DNA of 45,997 nucleotides from Parapedobacter luteus (GTDB taxonomy: Bacteria > Bacteroidota > Bacteroidia > Sphingobacteriales > Sphingobacteriaceae): NCBI RefSeq assembly GCF_900168055.1, contig NZ_FUYS01000017.1, positions 1 through 45,997 of the forward strand. The letters are read 5' to 3'. Position numbers and translations under genes: made by a program. The notes beneath the pieces were generated by a model. It was given only the letters and a program-made list of their open reading frames with translations. It searched no databases and was not told the DNA's origin. Below are positions 8,923 through 19,073 of the stretch, piece after piece (position 1 is the first letter of the stretch; every line of letters starts with the position of its first letter).

Positions 8923-11900
8923 ATGAAATATGTTTCTTACCTCGGGGCTGCCGTGTGTAATTTGACGCGAGTTATTGCCTCCTGCAGCGAGCAGCTCCGT
9001 AGATGCTCATTAGCCATGAAACTAACCCCTTTATTTTTATTGGTTTTCGCGTTGAATACCCTGGCGGTCAACAGTCTTGCCCAAAAGGTGAACATCCACG
9101 CGAACAATACGCCACTTGAACGTGTTTTGCGTGAAATCAGGAAGCAAAGTGGCTATGACTTTTTATTCCGTGAGGAGTACTTAAGCCAATTCAGACCGGT
9201 GACCATAAACGTGTCGCAGATGGAGATCGGTGATTTATTGCCTATCTTGTTTGCCGACCAGCCCTTTGACTATAAAGTCAACGAAAAACTGATTACGCTC
9301 AGTCCTAAACGTCGGGCCGCCGGCCCTCTGGAGGTAACAGCCCAGACGAGCGTCCAAGGTACGGTAAGGGATAGCCTCGGCAATGCGCTGGCAGGCGTGA
9401 GTGTGCATATTGCAGGCACCAATAAAGGTGTGGTCACCGATCAGGCTGGCCGGTTTTCGATAGCAGACGTTCAGTCGGGTGCGACCTTGGTCTTTTCGTC
9501 AACGGGATACCAGACCCGTGAAATTGTTGTGGGTACGCAAACAACCTATGATGTCGTGTTATCCCAGGTCTCCCAAGAAATAGATGAAGTGATCGTCGTC
9601 GCATACGGTACCGCAAAAAAGCGCGACTTCACAGGCTCCGTTGCGTCTATTTCGGCTGACAACATCAAACAGCAGCAGGCTGCCACTATTTCGCAGGCGC
9701 TGGAAGGAGCGGTAGCCGGCGTACAGCTAAATACGGAGAGTGGACAACCCGGCCGAGATGCTCGTATCCGTGTACGGGGTATGGGAAGCATTAATGCGTC
9801 AAACGATCCGTTGATTGTCGTGGATGGTGCGGTTTCCAACTTACCATTGTCTTCCTTAAATCCCGATGATGTGGAATCGATTGTGGTGTCGAAAGATGCC
9901 GCCGCCAACTCCATTTACGGTTCGCGCGCCGCCAACGGATTAATCCTCGTAACGACAAAAAAGGGCAAATTGGGGAAACCGAAAATAGGGGTAGACTTCC
10001 GTTGGGGCGGTGTCAGTCAAGGTGTGCCAGATTTCGAGGTGATACGCGATCCGGCAACCTATTATGAATATACATGGAAAGGCATATATAATTATATGCG
10101 ATACATACAAGGGCATACCGACGAGGACGCCCGCCAGTATGCAAGCAGCAACCTGTTCACGGCAAATGGGGCAAGTAATACAGGCAATGGGCTTGGCAAT
10201 TACATGGCCTACCGGATTCCTGAAGGAACGACCTTGATTGATCCCGCCACGGGCAGGATCCGCTCGGATGCGCAACTGCTTTATCACGATGATTGGCAGG
10301 ATTATTTCCTGAAGACGGCTTTCCGCCAGGAATATAATGCAAACGTCAGTGGCGCAACCGAAAATACGGATTATTTTGTATCACTGGGTATGTTGAAGAA
10401 TCCATCGTTTGTCATGGGCTCGGATTTCGACAGGCACTCGGCAAGGTTGAACTTGAATACCAAGATCGCTCCGTGGCTGAAGGGTGGAGGCAACATGTCC
10501 TATTCAAAAACCTATACCAACGAGCCGCAGGGGTATACCGGAGGTACAGTGAATACCAACATTTTTACTTTCATGAATCTTTTTGCGCCGACATATCCGA
10601 TTTACGCGTATGATCGCGATGGCAACGTCATCCGGGATGCCAATGGAAACCCAACGTTTGACCTCGGGACCAACCAGACGTATTCGCCGTACGGCCCGAC
10701 AAGCCGCAACGCATTCAATGGATATTCGCCGGCAGTCTATTTTGAGAAAGACCTGACGGAAAATACCAACGATTATTTTTCTGGAAGGGGATACCTGGAA
10801 GCAACGTTTTTGAAGGACTTTACGTTGAAAGCGGACATCTCCGTAGATAATCAATACCGCCAGTACAGGGCTTATGGAAATAACGAGAGCGGTACTGCGG
10901 CGCGTGACTACGGGGGGACGATCGAGGGGTGGTGGGCCAAGGCCATGACCATCAATGCCACGCAATTGCTGACGTGGAACAAAACATTCGGCCAACACAA
11001 CGTTGATGCGTTGTTCGGGCATGAGTTTAATAAGTACCGGTATGATGAGATGCGAGGCACCAAATACCGGATGTTTGCACTGGATAATCCAAGTATGGGC
11101 AACGCCGTGAGGGTGTTGTCGTTGAATGGCCAAGAACGTGAGAATGCCTTGGAAGGGTACTTCAGCCGGTTTAACTACAATTTTGCGGGCAAGTACTACT
11201 TTTCGGCGAGCCTGCGGACTGACGGTTCATCTTACTTCCGAGGCAACCGCTGGGGTACATTTTGGTCGCTGGGCGGTGCCTACCGCATTGCCGAAGAGGC
11301 TTTCATCAAAGATAACATCGCATGGATAAACGATTTGCGGCTGCGGGGCAGCTATGGCGTACAGGGCAACAATGGGGTGCCGGCATCGACGCAATACGCT
11401 TGGACAAATACATACCTGCTTTCTGGTGTGGGCAGTATAACCGATGCGGAGTTTGCCTTGGCTGCAAACACCTGGGGCGATCCGTCGATCACATGGGAAT
11501 CGAACCAGATTCTTGATTTGGGATTGGACTTTCGTCTCTGGAACCGCTTTTATGGTACGGTAGATTACTTCCGCCGTAAAACGGTGGATATGCTGTTGGC
11601 GGTATCGTATCCGGCTTCGGCCGGCCGTTCGGGCGCGTTGCAGAACGTAGGTAAATTGTTGAATACCGGATTGGAGCTTGAACTCGGCGTGGACATCATC
11701 CGTCATGAAAACCTCCACTGGTCATTCAATGTCAATGCGTCGCGTTACCGGACCAAATTGCTGGAAATTCCTGATAACATGGGATCGCGCGACCTTGATG
11801 GGGGGTACCTTTCCGGTAACTACCTGCGCAGGGCAGGTACTGATTATTTCAACTTGTATATGTACCGGTATGCGGGCGTGGATCCGGAGACGGGGTTGGG

Positions 11901-12531
11901 CATGTTGTACAAGCGCCTGAACGAGTCTGATTTGGCCAACTATCCGGGACATGCGGCAGGCGATATCGTGACCACCACCGTAGGCTCCGAGGCGACGCGC
12001 TTTGAATTGGGTACTGCGACACCCGATTGGGTTGGCGGCGTGTCTACCAACGTGCGTTACAAAAATTTCGATATCGGTGTGGTGGCCAGCTGGCAGCTGG
12101 GCGGCAAGGTGGTGTCACGTACTTATCAAAATCTGGTTTCGCAAACCATCGGCCGTGGTGTGCACGTGGATATGCTGAACGCGTGGACGCCTGATAACCC
12201 GAATTCAAACATCCCCTTGCGTGCATTGGGTGGCACGAACTTCGGCGTGTCGCCGATTGGAGGCGGAGAGGGCCAGTATTCGGATTTCAGCCTGTTCGAC
12301 GCGGATTATTTCAACTTGCGGACAATTAACCTCGGGTATCGGTTATCGCCCGCGCTAGCCCGGCGGTTGTTCTTGGAAGGGGTACGCATCTATGTCGCAG
12401 CGGAAAATTTGTTCTTTGTTTCGGCAAAGAAGGGGCTGGATCCGCGCCAAGTGGTCGATGGTACGACCATCAACCCGTTCAACTACCCGCAAACGAAGGC
12501 GATATCATTGGGACTTAACATTAGCATTTAA
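8923..12531 (+). CDS. SusC-type TonB-dependent outer-membrane receptor with STN signalling domain
   Basis: This 1202-residue outer-membrane protein has the hydrophobic signal segment MKLTPLFLLVFALNTLAVNS starting at residue 28, behind an N-terminal extension usual for STN-type SusC proteins. The domains in order are STN (about 54-128, LERVLREIRKQSGYDFLF), a carboxypeptidase-like fold (about 143-213, VQGTVRDSLGNALAGVSV), and a TonB box and plug from about 218 (EVIVVAYGTAKKRDFTGSV, then IRVRGMGSINASNDPLIVVD). The rest is a 22-strand barrel. It forms a TonB-powered uptake complex with the SusD protein next to it. The STN domain signals to the FecR/ECF pair upstream. The ligand cannot be deduced because no hydrolase accompanies the set. 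Confidence 0.93.
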   Translation: MKYVSYLGAAVCNLTRVIASCSEQLRRCSLAMKLTPLFLLVFALNTLAVNSLAQKVNIHANNTPLERVLREIRKQSGYDFLFREEYLSQFRPVTINVSQMEIGDLLPILFADQPFDYKVNEKLITLSPKRRAAGPLEVTAQTSVQGTVRDSLGNALAGVSVHIAGTNKGVVTDQAGRFSIADVQSGATLVFSSTGYQTREIVVGTQTTYDVVLSQVSQEIDEVIVVAYGTAKKRDFTGSVASISADNIKQQQAATISQALEGAVAGVQLNTESGQPGRDARIRVRGMGSINASNDPLIVVDGAVSNLPLSSLNPDDVESIVVSKDAAANSIYGSRAANGLILVTTKKGKLGKPKIGVDFRWGGVSQGVPDFEVIRDPATYYEYTWKGIYNYMRYIQGHTDEDARQYASSNLFTANGASNTGNGLGNYMAYRIPEGTTLIDPATGRIRSDAQLLYHDDWQDYFLKTAFRQEYNANVSGATENTDYFVSLGMLKNPSFVMGSDFDRHSARLNLNTKIAPWLKGGGNMSYSKTYTNEPQGYTGGTVNTNIFTFMNLFAPTYPIYAYDRDGNVIRDANGNPTFDLGTNQTYSPYGPTSRNAFNGYSPAVYFEKDLTENTNDYFSGRGYLEATFLKDFTLKADISVDNQYRQYRAYGNNESGTAARDYGGTIEGWWAKAMTINATQLLTWNKTFGQHNVDALFGHEFNKYRYDEMRGTKYRMFALDNPSMGNAVRVLSLNGQERENALEGYFSRFNYNFAGKYYFSASLRTDGSSYFRGNRWGTFWSLGGAYRIAEEAFIKDNIAWINDLRLRGSYGVQGNNGVPASTQYAWTNTYLLSGVGSITDAEFALAANTWGDPSITWESNQILDLGLDFRLWNRFYGTVDYFRRKTVDMLLAVSYPASAGRSGALQNVGKLLNTGLELELGVDIIRHENLHWSFNVNASRYRTKLLEIPDNMGSRDLDGGYLSGNYLRRAGTDYFNLYMYRYAGVDPETGLGMLYKRLNESDLANYPGHAAGDIVTTTVGSEATRFELGTATPDWVGGVSTNVRYKNFDIGVVASWQLGGKVVSRTYQNLVSQTIGRGVHVDMLNAWTPDNPNSNIPLRALGGTNFGVSPIGGGEGQYSDFSLFDADYFNLRTINLGYRLSPALARRLFLEGVRIYVAAENLFFVSAKKGLDPRQVVDGTTINPFNYPQTKAISLGLNISI

Positions 12532-12549
12532 CTAGAATAAATTCGTGCA

Positions 12550-14088
12550 ATGAAGAAGATACGTTATATAATGCTTGGCGCCGCGTTGCTTATGGCCGGT
12601 GCGTGCAGTGATCGGTTGGATATCAATCCGACAGGCAACCGGATTACCGAGGAAGACATCCAACGGCTGGTGAAGGAGGACCCGGATTTGGTGTTGGAAC
12701 CCATGCTGAATACGATGGTGGCTGCTATCAATACTTATACGTTTGCTAATTCGGTGGATACACGCAATTGGCCGGTGATGAATATCCTGCTCAGCCTGAA
12801 AGGCAATGATATGGTGCTGGCCAACCGAAACGGAACGTGGTTGGTGAACGATTATGAACTACGGGCATACCGGGAAGAAAGCACGGCGAGGGTCGCCGTA
12901 TATTGGGGGACGCTGTATAAATATGTTTATTATGCCAATGAGATTTTGGGCTTGATACCACCGGATGTGGATTTGAACACGGCTGATGGCTCGAACGAGA
13001 AAATCATGCGGTATAAGGCGGCCGCACTGACGATGCGTGCGTTTTCCTATACGTATTTGATGTGGCTCTACCAAGATGATTACTTGCATGGCGGTGCTGA
13101 AAAACCAGGCGTGCTCTTGCACTTGGATAATAACGATCCGTTTAAAGATCGGGCGCCGGCTTCGGCGGTGTGGGCTCAGGTGATTGCGGATGCCACGGAA
13201 GCTGTACGGCTGTTTGAGGCCGCAGGGTCATACAAGACGGAAGATCGGACGGATATCGACGGCTCCGTTGCAAGTGTCGTATTAGCTCGCGCGGCGCTGA
13301 CCATGGGCGACTGGAGCACGGCTATCGCTGCGGCTGATAAGGTAATCGCTGCCTATCCCATGCTGATGAATGAGGCGCAATATACAACCTCGGGGATGAC
13401 CGTGCTGGACAACGAGGCTATTTTCGGGTATGAAGTGGATGTGAATTCAAGTAGAGGTACCTCGTCATTCCCCGGATGGATGAACCCTTGGGGAGAAGGT
13501 GGATATGGTGGTTCGCAGGGGTCATGGGTAGCTATTGACCAGCGGCTTTATGACCAGATTCCGGAAACCGACTATCGCAAAGCGAATTTCGTAAGCGAGG
13601 ACTATATCGAATTTACCTACCCCTCGTCGGGCGCAACCATCCACTATCCGAAGTATGCCAGCACCAAGTTTGCCGCTGGTATCATTTCTGGACAGACAAC
13701 CGCCTATTACCAGAACGAAATTTACATGCGGGCGTCGGAAATGCTATTGGTAAAGGCTGAAGCGGAAGCCCGAGCAGGCGATGACGAAGCCGCCCAACGA
13801 ACACTTTTTCAGTTGGTATCACAGCGCGATCCCGCTTACACCCAGTCTACCAATACGGGAGAGGCGCTGTTTGCCGAAATTCGGCTGCACCGCCGGATTG
13901 AATTGTGGGGCGAGGGCGGATTTGAGTTTTATGACAATAAACGCTGGAATCTGCCGGTAGATCGGACCGGCTCAGCGAACCATGTGTATAAGGAGGTCAC
14001 CCTGACTCCACAACGGGATTATACATTGCAGCTCCCGCTGGAAAGCGAACTGCTGCTTAATCCGAATATTACGCGACAAAATCCTTAA
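12550..14088 (+). CDS. SusD/RagB-family nutrient-binding outer-membrane lipoprotein
   Basis: This 512-residue lipoprotein has a signal peptide ending in LLMAGAC, with C19 as the lipidation site, followed by SDRLDINPTG. The N-terminal helical TPR-like region and a SusD C-terminal domain follow. RASEMLLVKAEAEARAG and the RRIELWGEGGFEFYDNKRWN segment are typical of the family. It would lie as a lid on the SusC barrel and capture ligand at the cell surface. It begins 18 bp after susC, so the two are co-transcribed. A strong bidirectional terminator follows. Confidence 0.92.
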   Translation: MKKIRYIMLGAALLMAGACSDRLDINPTGNRITEEDIQRLVKEDPDLVLEPMLNTMVAAINTYTFANSVDTRNWPVMNILLSLKGNDMVLANRNGTWLVNDYELRAYREESTARVAVYWGTLYKYVYYANEILGLIPPDVDLNTADGSNEKIMRYKAAALTMRAFSYTYLMWLYQDDYLHGGAEKPGVLLHLDNNDPFKDRAPASAVWAQVIADATEAVRLFEAAGSYKTEDRTDIDGSVASVVLARAALTMGDWSTAIAAADKVIAAYPMLMNEAQYTTSGMTVLDNEAIFGYEVDVNSSRGTSSFPGWMNPWGEGGYGGSQGSWVAIDQRLYDQIPETDYRKANFVSEDYIEFTYPSSGATIHYPKYASTKFAAGIISGQTTAYYQNEIYMRASEMLLVKAEAEARAGDDEAAQRTLFQLVSQRDPAYTQSTNTGEALFAEIRLHRRIELWGEGGFEFYDNKRWNLPVDRTGSANHVYKEVTLTPQRDYTLQLPLESELLLNPNITRQNP

Positions 14089-14100
14089 ACGTCGTTGTTA

Positions 14101-14146
14101 AAAAAAGTCGGGGTGATACGTTTTTGCGTATCACCCCGACTTTTTT
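14101..14146. terminator. Bidirectional intrinsic terminator between convergent genes
   Basis: The perfect 20-bp arms are AAAAAAGTCGGGGTGATACG (14101-14120) and CGTATCACCCCGACTTTTTT (14127-14146), with a 6-nt loop. The A-run and T-run flanks make it work in both directions. It ends susC-susD on the plus strand and the adaptor-permease operon on the minus strand. Confidence 0.95.
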
Positions 14147-14165
14147 CGATGGCGTCACCTCCCGG

Positions 14166-16544
14166 TTACTCCGTCCGTATAGCCTTAATCGGATTTTCCT
14201 GTGCCGCCCGCAGCGATTTGCCACATACCGTAACGGCTGCAATGGCGAACGCCGTAAAACCGGCCACGGCAAACACCCACCATTCGATGCCCGTGCGGTA
14301 TACATAGTTATCGAGCCATTTATTCATTATCCACCACCCCAGCGGAAACGCTACAAGAAATGATAGTCCCACTAATTTCAGGAAGTCCATGGAGATGAGC
14401 AGGATGATATGGGATACACTTGCGCCGAGTGTCTTGCGGATGCCAATTTCCTTGACCTTGGTTTCAGCGGTAAACGTAACGAGACCAAAGAGTCCCAAGC
14501 ATGAAATCAGGATGGCGATACCGGCGAATACATTGAATAGCCGGCCCGCCTGAATATCGCTTTTGTAAAGCTTGTCAAACGATTCATCCATGAACTGATA
14601 ATCAAATTCGAACTCGGCGTTGTATCGCTTCCACAGCGTTTCCACGGCGGCAATGGCCCGGGCTGCTTCTGCACCGGTGGTTTTGATATACATGCCGTTG
14701 AGTGGAACCGTGGCATCTGCAAATAATACGCAGGGGGCGATGGTTCTTTTCAAATCGGCGAAATGGAAATCCTTGACGACACCGGCGATCGTCACCGGGC
14801 GATAGCGGAACGTGATCGGTTTGCCCACAGGGTCGCTGAGCCCCATTTGCCTGACGGCGGTTTCGTTGAGGATGACATACCCCGAATCCGACGGTGTGCC
14901 GGTAAAGCCGTGCCCTTCGACTAATTGGAGATCCATGACGTCCAAAAATTGATGGTCCACGGCCATTTGGTATACCATGAAGTTGGCCATGCTGGCGGGT
15001 TTCCCTTCCCACTCAATATCACCGGTACCGGAGCCGATGTTGCTGATGTCGCCGCTGGCCGCCGTAACGCTTTTGATGCCGGGCTGATTTACCAGCTCGG
15101 TGCGCACGGCTTCAAAGCGGCTCAGGAAATTTTTTTGGTTAAATAAAAATACGTTTTCCTTATCGTAACCCAATTCCTTTTTGCGGATGTATTCGAGCTG
15201 GCGACTGATGATGATGGTTGCGATGATAAGCACTACGGAACAGGTGAATTGAAGGATGACCAGCGCTTTGCGGAACCCGTTGTTTTTGCCGATGCCTGGC
15301 AAAACGCCTTTCAAGGCCTGTGCAGGCTTGAAGGTCGAAAGTAGCAACGCAGGGTAGATGCCCGCCAATGCCACAACGGAAAGTAGGGTGCCACCAAAGA
15401 GCAACCACACCCGGGAATCAGACAGGCTAAATACCATTTCTTTGCCGGAAAGGCTATTGTAAAGTGGCATGGCCGCATAAGCAAATCCGATGGACAGACA
15501 CATCGCGATGAAGAAGACGACAACGGATTCGGTGATGAACTGCCAGAAAAGGTGGCCCCGGTTGGCCCCGACGACCTTTCGGACGCTGACCTCTTTGCTC
15601 CGCCGTGTAGACCGGGCAGTGACGAGGTTGACGTAATTGATGGATGCAATCAACAGAATGATGAGGGCAACCCAAGCAAAAATCCGTACCTGCTGCATGC
15701 CGCGCTCTTCGCCCTTACCATTGTACAGGTGAATGTCTTTTAGTGGCTGTAGGAAGTAGACAAGTGTTTTGAATAATTCTGCTTCGTTGTTTTTCCGGTG
15801 TAGGTCGGCCAGTTGGGTTTCAACAGTTTTCGGAGTTGATCCTGCTTGGAGTAAAAAGAAAGTACGATAGCTAAAGCTTCCCCATTCTTCATTAATGCCT
15901 GCACCTTCCCGATTTTCGTTGAGCAGTTCGATGGGAAGTAGAAAATCGGCCTCTATGGAGGAATTGTGCGGGAAATCAGCAATGACACCGGTCACCCGGA
16001 AGTTTCGTTTGCCATCAGGATTGTTGGGATCGAGATTGAGCACGACCGTTTGGCCCAACACCTCCTCATGACCGAAGTACTTGCGTGCCAATGTTTCGGT
16101 CAGCACGATGGAATTGTTGTCGGGAAATGGAAGTTGGCGATTGCCGGCCAACCACGCGAAATCGAACAGATGGAAGAAGGAGGGGTCGACCTGCTGCCCG
16201 GACTCAGCGAACGTACGGTTATCGTTCGGTTTGCTGATGGATGCTTCGCTGTTCGTCATCCGGCATGCGGCCTCGACGCTGGGCAATTCCGATTGGCCAA
16301 ACACCGCTAAAGGAGGTGGTCCTACAGGCCAAACGTTTTCGGAAGTGACATCGAAAGTTGTCGAAACCTGAAAAATCCGGTTGCCCTTGCTATGCATCCG
16401 GTCATAACTCAGTTCATCCCAAACCCAAAGGAGAATGAGGATGGCGGCGGAAAGACTTAGCGCCAATCCGAAAATATTAATGGCTGAATAGGCGCTATGC
16501 TTGGCAAGCGCCCTGAAAGCCGTTTTAAGATAGTTCGTCAGCAT
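14166..16544 (-). CDS. ABC transporter permease, double MacB-PCD/FtsX type
   Basis: This 792-residue protein has the same double periplasmic-domain/FtsX layout as the other three. Its N-terminal helix follows MLTNYLKTAFRALAKHSAYS. The first coupling segment is RRSKEVSVRKVVGANRG and the second AETKVKEIGIRKTLGASV. The tail NPIKAIRTE replaces the NP-x-(R/K)SLRDE seen in the others, and SRTEKR-type residues are replaced by STRRSKEVS, so this is the most divergent of the four. It is last in the operon adaptor-permease-permease, 39 bp after the preceding permease, and ends at the bidirectional terminator. The substrate is unknown. Confidence 0.9.
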   Translation of the reverse strand: MLTNYLKTAFRALAKHSAYSAINIFGLALSLSAAILILLWVWDELSYDRMHSKGNRIFQVSTTFDVTSENVWPVGPPPLAVFGQSELPSVEAACRMTNSEASISKPNDNRTFAESGQQVDPSFFHLFDFAWLAGNRQLPFPDNNSIVLTETLARKYFGHEEVLGQTVVLNLDPNNPDGKRNFRVTGVIADFPHNSSIEADFLLPIELLNENREGAGINEEWGSFSYRTFFLLQAGSTPKTVETQLADLHRKNNEAELFKTLVYFLQPLKDIHLYNGKGEERGMQQVRIFAWVALIILLIASINYVNLVTARSTRRSKEVSVRKVVGANRGHLFWQFITESVVVFFIAMCLSIGFAYAAMPLYNSLSGKEMVFSLSDSRVWLLFGGTLLSVVALAGIYPALLLSTFKPAQALKGVLPGIGKNNGFRKALVILQFTCSVVLIIATIIISRQLEYIRKKELGYDKENVFLFNQKNFLSRFEAVRTELVNQPGIKSVTAASGDISNIGSGTGDIEWEGKPASMANFMVYQMAVDHQFLDVMDLQLVEGHGFTGTPSDSGYVILNETAVRQMGLSDPVGKPITFRYRPVTIAGVVKDFHFADLKRTIAPCVLFADATVPLNGMYIKTTGAEAARAIAAVETLWKRYNAEFEFDYQFMDESFDKLYKSDIQAGRLFNVFAGIAILISCLGLFGLVTFTAETKVKEIGIRKTLGASVSHIILLISMDFLKLVGLSFLVAFPLGWWIMNKWLDNYVYRTGIEWWVFAVAGFTAFAIAAVTVCGKSLRAAQENPIKAIRTE

Positions 16545-16583
16545 CTTGTTTGTTTTTATGTGGTTGCTTCAACTGAGGCATAA

Positions 16584-18956
16584 TTACTCGTCCCGCAAGC
16601 TGCGTACCGGATTTGCCATCCCCGCTTTGATGGCTTGATAGCTGATAGTGAGTAGCGAGATAGAAATCGCAAGTACACCTGACAGCGCAAATACCCACCA
16701 TTCTACACCTATGCTATACGTGTAGCCGGCAAGCCATTTATTCATCGCATACCACGCGACAGGAGAGGCTATGACAAACGCCACGAATACCAATTTGAGA
16801 AAGTCCTTAGACAGCAAGACGGTCACGTTGAATACCGAGGCACCGAGTACCTTTCTTACACCGACTTCCTTGATCCGGCTCTCTGCGGTGAACGTGGCAA
16901 GTCCAAATAACCCAAGACAGGAAATAAAAATGGTCAAACCGGCAAATAGTGCGGCCAGTGTGCCCACCCGTTGTTCTTCCCTGAATTTTCTCGCATACGC
17001 TTCATCTACAAAACGGTATTCAAACGGATAATCCGGATTGTGGATTTTTAAAACCTGTTCGGCAATCGCTAAGTTACGTTGCGTCGAATTAGCCGGGTTT
17101 AATTTGATATGGATGGTCGTAAACCATGATTTGGGTCCGAAAACAACCAGTTGCTGTACATTTTCAAACGGAGATTCGTAGATAAAATCCTTTACCACGC
17201 CAACCACGCGCCAGTCTTCACCGTCTGCCCTCAAAATGGTATTTAACGGATCTTCCAGGCGCATCATTCTTACAGCGGTCTCGTTTAGCAAGATCGAAGT
17301 CGAATCGCCGGGAAATTGGTAAATGTCGATATCGCGGCCCATGACCAATGTTGCGCCGATGGTCTTGACAAAGTCAGCATCGGTAGCCATCCGCACGAAA
17401 TCTATTCGCTTGTCTTCTTCTGTGCTACCCGTCCAACTCCAGCCCCAGCTGTCGCTAAAACGGGTGATGATGGGGCTCATGGATTTCGTGACGGCTATCG
17501 CGGCGCCTTGGCTGATTAACTCGTTTCGGATAAGCTCATAGTTGCGTTCGATAGCCCCTTCCATGGATAGATACACGAGGTTGTCGCGGTCATACCCATT
17601 ATCTCTCGACTGTGCATATCTGATCTGTTGGGAAACAATGATGGTGGCAATGATGAGGATGATGGCGAAGGTAAATTGCAGCACAACCAGTACCTTTCTT
17701 GGGCTGACGGTGGCATGGCTGCGCTTGAACAAGCCTTTCAGTACTTTGACAGGCTTGAAAGCCGATAGGTACAGGGCCGGATAGCTGCCAGCCAATAGTC
17801 CGCAAATCACGACAAAGGAAAGTGAAAACAACCAAAATAGCGGATTCCCCAGGTCTACTGACAGGGCCTTATTCACCAAGCCGCTAAAGGCCGGCAGGGT
17901 AAGGAATACAAAGCCCAAAGCAAAGACAAATGCGATCGCGGCCAGCAACAGGCTTTCGCCCAGAAATTGGCCGATCAGTAGTTCTTTCTGTGCACCGACA
18001 ACTTTGCGGATACCCACTTCTTTTGCTCTTTTTTCACTTCGGGCGGTACTGAGGTTCATGAAATTAATGCAGGCGATGATGAGAATAAACCCGGCGATGA
18101 TCACGAATAACCGCACCATTTCAATTCGGCCGCCCGTATAATATCCATTTTCTTGTCGGGAGTACAGCCAGGCTTCCGTAAGCGGCTGGGTGAACACTTC
18201 CCGGTTTTTGTATAACGGATCATTTGCCAGGTGATCCTTGGTAATATTTTTTATTTTTTGATCGAATGCTGCGTGTGATACTCCTTCCTTCAATAACACA
18301 AACGTTGCCAGTGCATTATTTGCCCAAGAGCTATCCCGCCAACCTAATCGGACACTGTAATCCCAAGGCATCAAGTAGGCAAAATCGAAACGGGTGTTGC
18401 TTGGCAAATCTTCCAGAATGCCTGACACGGTGAATTGATCGGTACTGTCGATTTTAATGATTTTGCCCATGGGGTCGGCGTCACCGAATAGGTTTTGCGC
18501 CAGTTTTTCGGTAAGGACAATGTTATAGGTGCCGTTAAGAGCGGTTTTCGGATCGCCCTGCTTCAGTGGTAAGCTGAATGTGGTCAAAAAGCCGGGATCT
18601 GTAAATGCACCCCGATGTTTTTGTTTTTTGTCGCCCACGGTAAACAGAAAGCTGTTGAAGTCATTGTACCGGATGGCGTCTTCTACTTCGGGGTAATCCT
18701 GTTTTAGCGTAGGCGCCATGATGTTTGGTGTCCATGACCAAGCGTTGATGACGCCTTCGTTGATATCCCTATTGTTGGCGATGAAAATCCGGTCTTTCTT
18801 TTCGTGAAATTGGTCGTGACTTACTTCGTTTTGTATCCAGATTAAAATCAACATGCATGACGTCATCCCAACACTTAGACCTAAAATGTTGATGAACGAA
18901 TAGACTTTGTTGCGCACTAAATTCCGCCACGCGACTTTTATATAGTTGTGTAACAT
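16584..18956 (-). CDS. ABC transporter permease, double MacB-PCD/FtsX type
   Basis: This 790-residue protein starts MLHNYIKVAWRNLVRNK. It has the first FtsX block with NFMNLSTARSEKRAKEVGIR and the second with ESRIKEVGVRKVLGASV, ending NPVRSLRDE. It shares long near-identical stretches with the permease at 577-2925, for example GGRIEMV-(R/Q)-LF and RSEKRAKEVG-(I/V)-RKVVGA, so the two come from a duplication. It lies between the adaptor gene and the 14166-16544 permease. A short degenerate permease start is found in the 117 bp before it. Confidence 0.9.
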   Translation of the reverse strand: MLHNYIKVAWRNLVRNKVYSFINILGLSVGMTSCMLILIWIQNEVSHDQFHEKKDRIFIANNRDINEGVINAWSWTPNIMAPTLKQDYPEVEDAIRYNDFNSFLFTVGDKKQKHRGAFTDPGFLTTFSLPLKQGDPKTALNGTYNIVLTEKLAQNLFGDADPMGKIIKIDSTDQFTVSGILEDLPSNTRFDFAYLMPWDYSVRLGWRDSSWANNALATFVLLKEGVSHAAFDQKIKNITKDHLANDPLYKNREVFTQPLTEAWLYSRQENGYYTGGRIEMVRLFVIIAGFILIIACINFMNLSTARSEKRAKEVGIRKVVGAQKELLIGQFLGESLLLAAIAFVFALGFVFLTLPAFSGLVNKALSVDLGNPLFWLFSLSFVVICGLLAGSYPALYLSAFKPVKVLKGLFKRSHATVSPRKVLVVLQFTFAIILIIATIIVSQQIRYAQSRDNGYDRDNLVYLSMEGAIERNYELIRNELISQGAAIAVTKSMSPIITRFSDSWGWSWTGSTEEDKRIDFVRMATDADFVKTIGATLVMGRDIDIYQFPGDSTSILLNETAVRMMRLEDPLNTILRADGEDWRVVGVVKDFIYESPFENVQQLVVFGPKSWFTTIHIKLNPANSTQRNLAIAEQVLKIHNPDYPFEYRFVDEAYARKFREEQRVGTLAALFAGLTIFISCLGLFGLATFTAESRIKEVGVRKVLGASVFNVTVLLSKDFLKLVFVAFVIASPVAWYAMNKWLAGYTYSIGVEWWVFALSGVLAISISLLTISYQAIKAGMANPVRSLRDE

Positions 18957-19017
18957 ACTAATCTGTTTTTTTACTCCGTACCGCCATCCTGATTAAGGCG
19001 GCGGTCATGCCTACATC

Positions 19018-19072
19018 CTATCGGCATGGTTGCATGCGGTCCTAAAAGCCGTCTTGAAATCGTTTTTATCAT
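19018..19072 (-). pseudogene. Vestigial 5' end of a deleted FtsX permease gene
   Basis: One base after the adaptor stop codon, the minus strand reads an ATG (19072-19070) followed by ATAAAAACGATTTCAAGACG. Adding one A to the A-run gives M-I-K-N-D-F-K-T-A-F-R-T, which matches permease N-termini such as MLTNYLKTAFRAL. Similarity is lost after about 12 codons, and a stop follows soon after. I read it as the frameshifted stub of a third permease that once sat directly behind the adaptor. A chance resemblance or a short coupling peptide is possible. Confidence 0.5.
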
Positions 19073-19073
19073 G

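Noticed and set aside
10504-11133. 209-codon open frame on the minus strand inside susC
   Set aside because: It lies antisense to the continuous SusC barrel region, with biased composition typical of a shadow frame.
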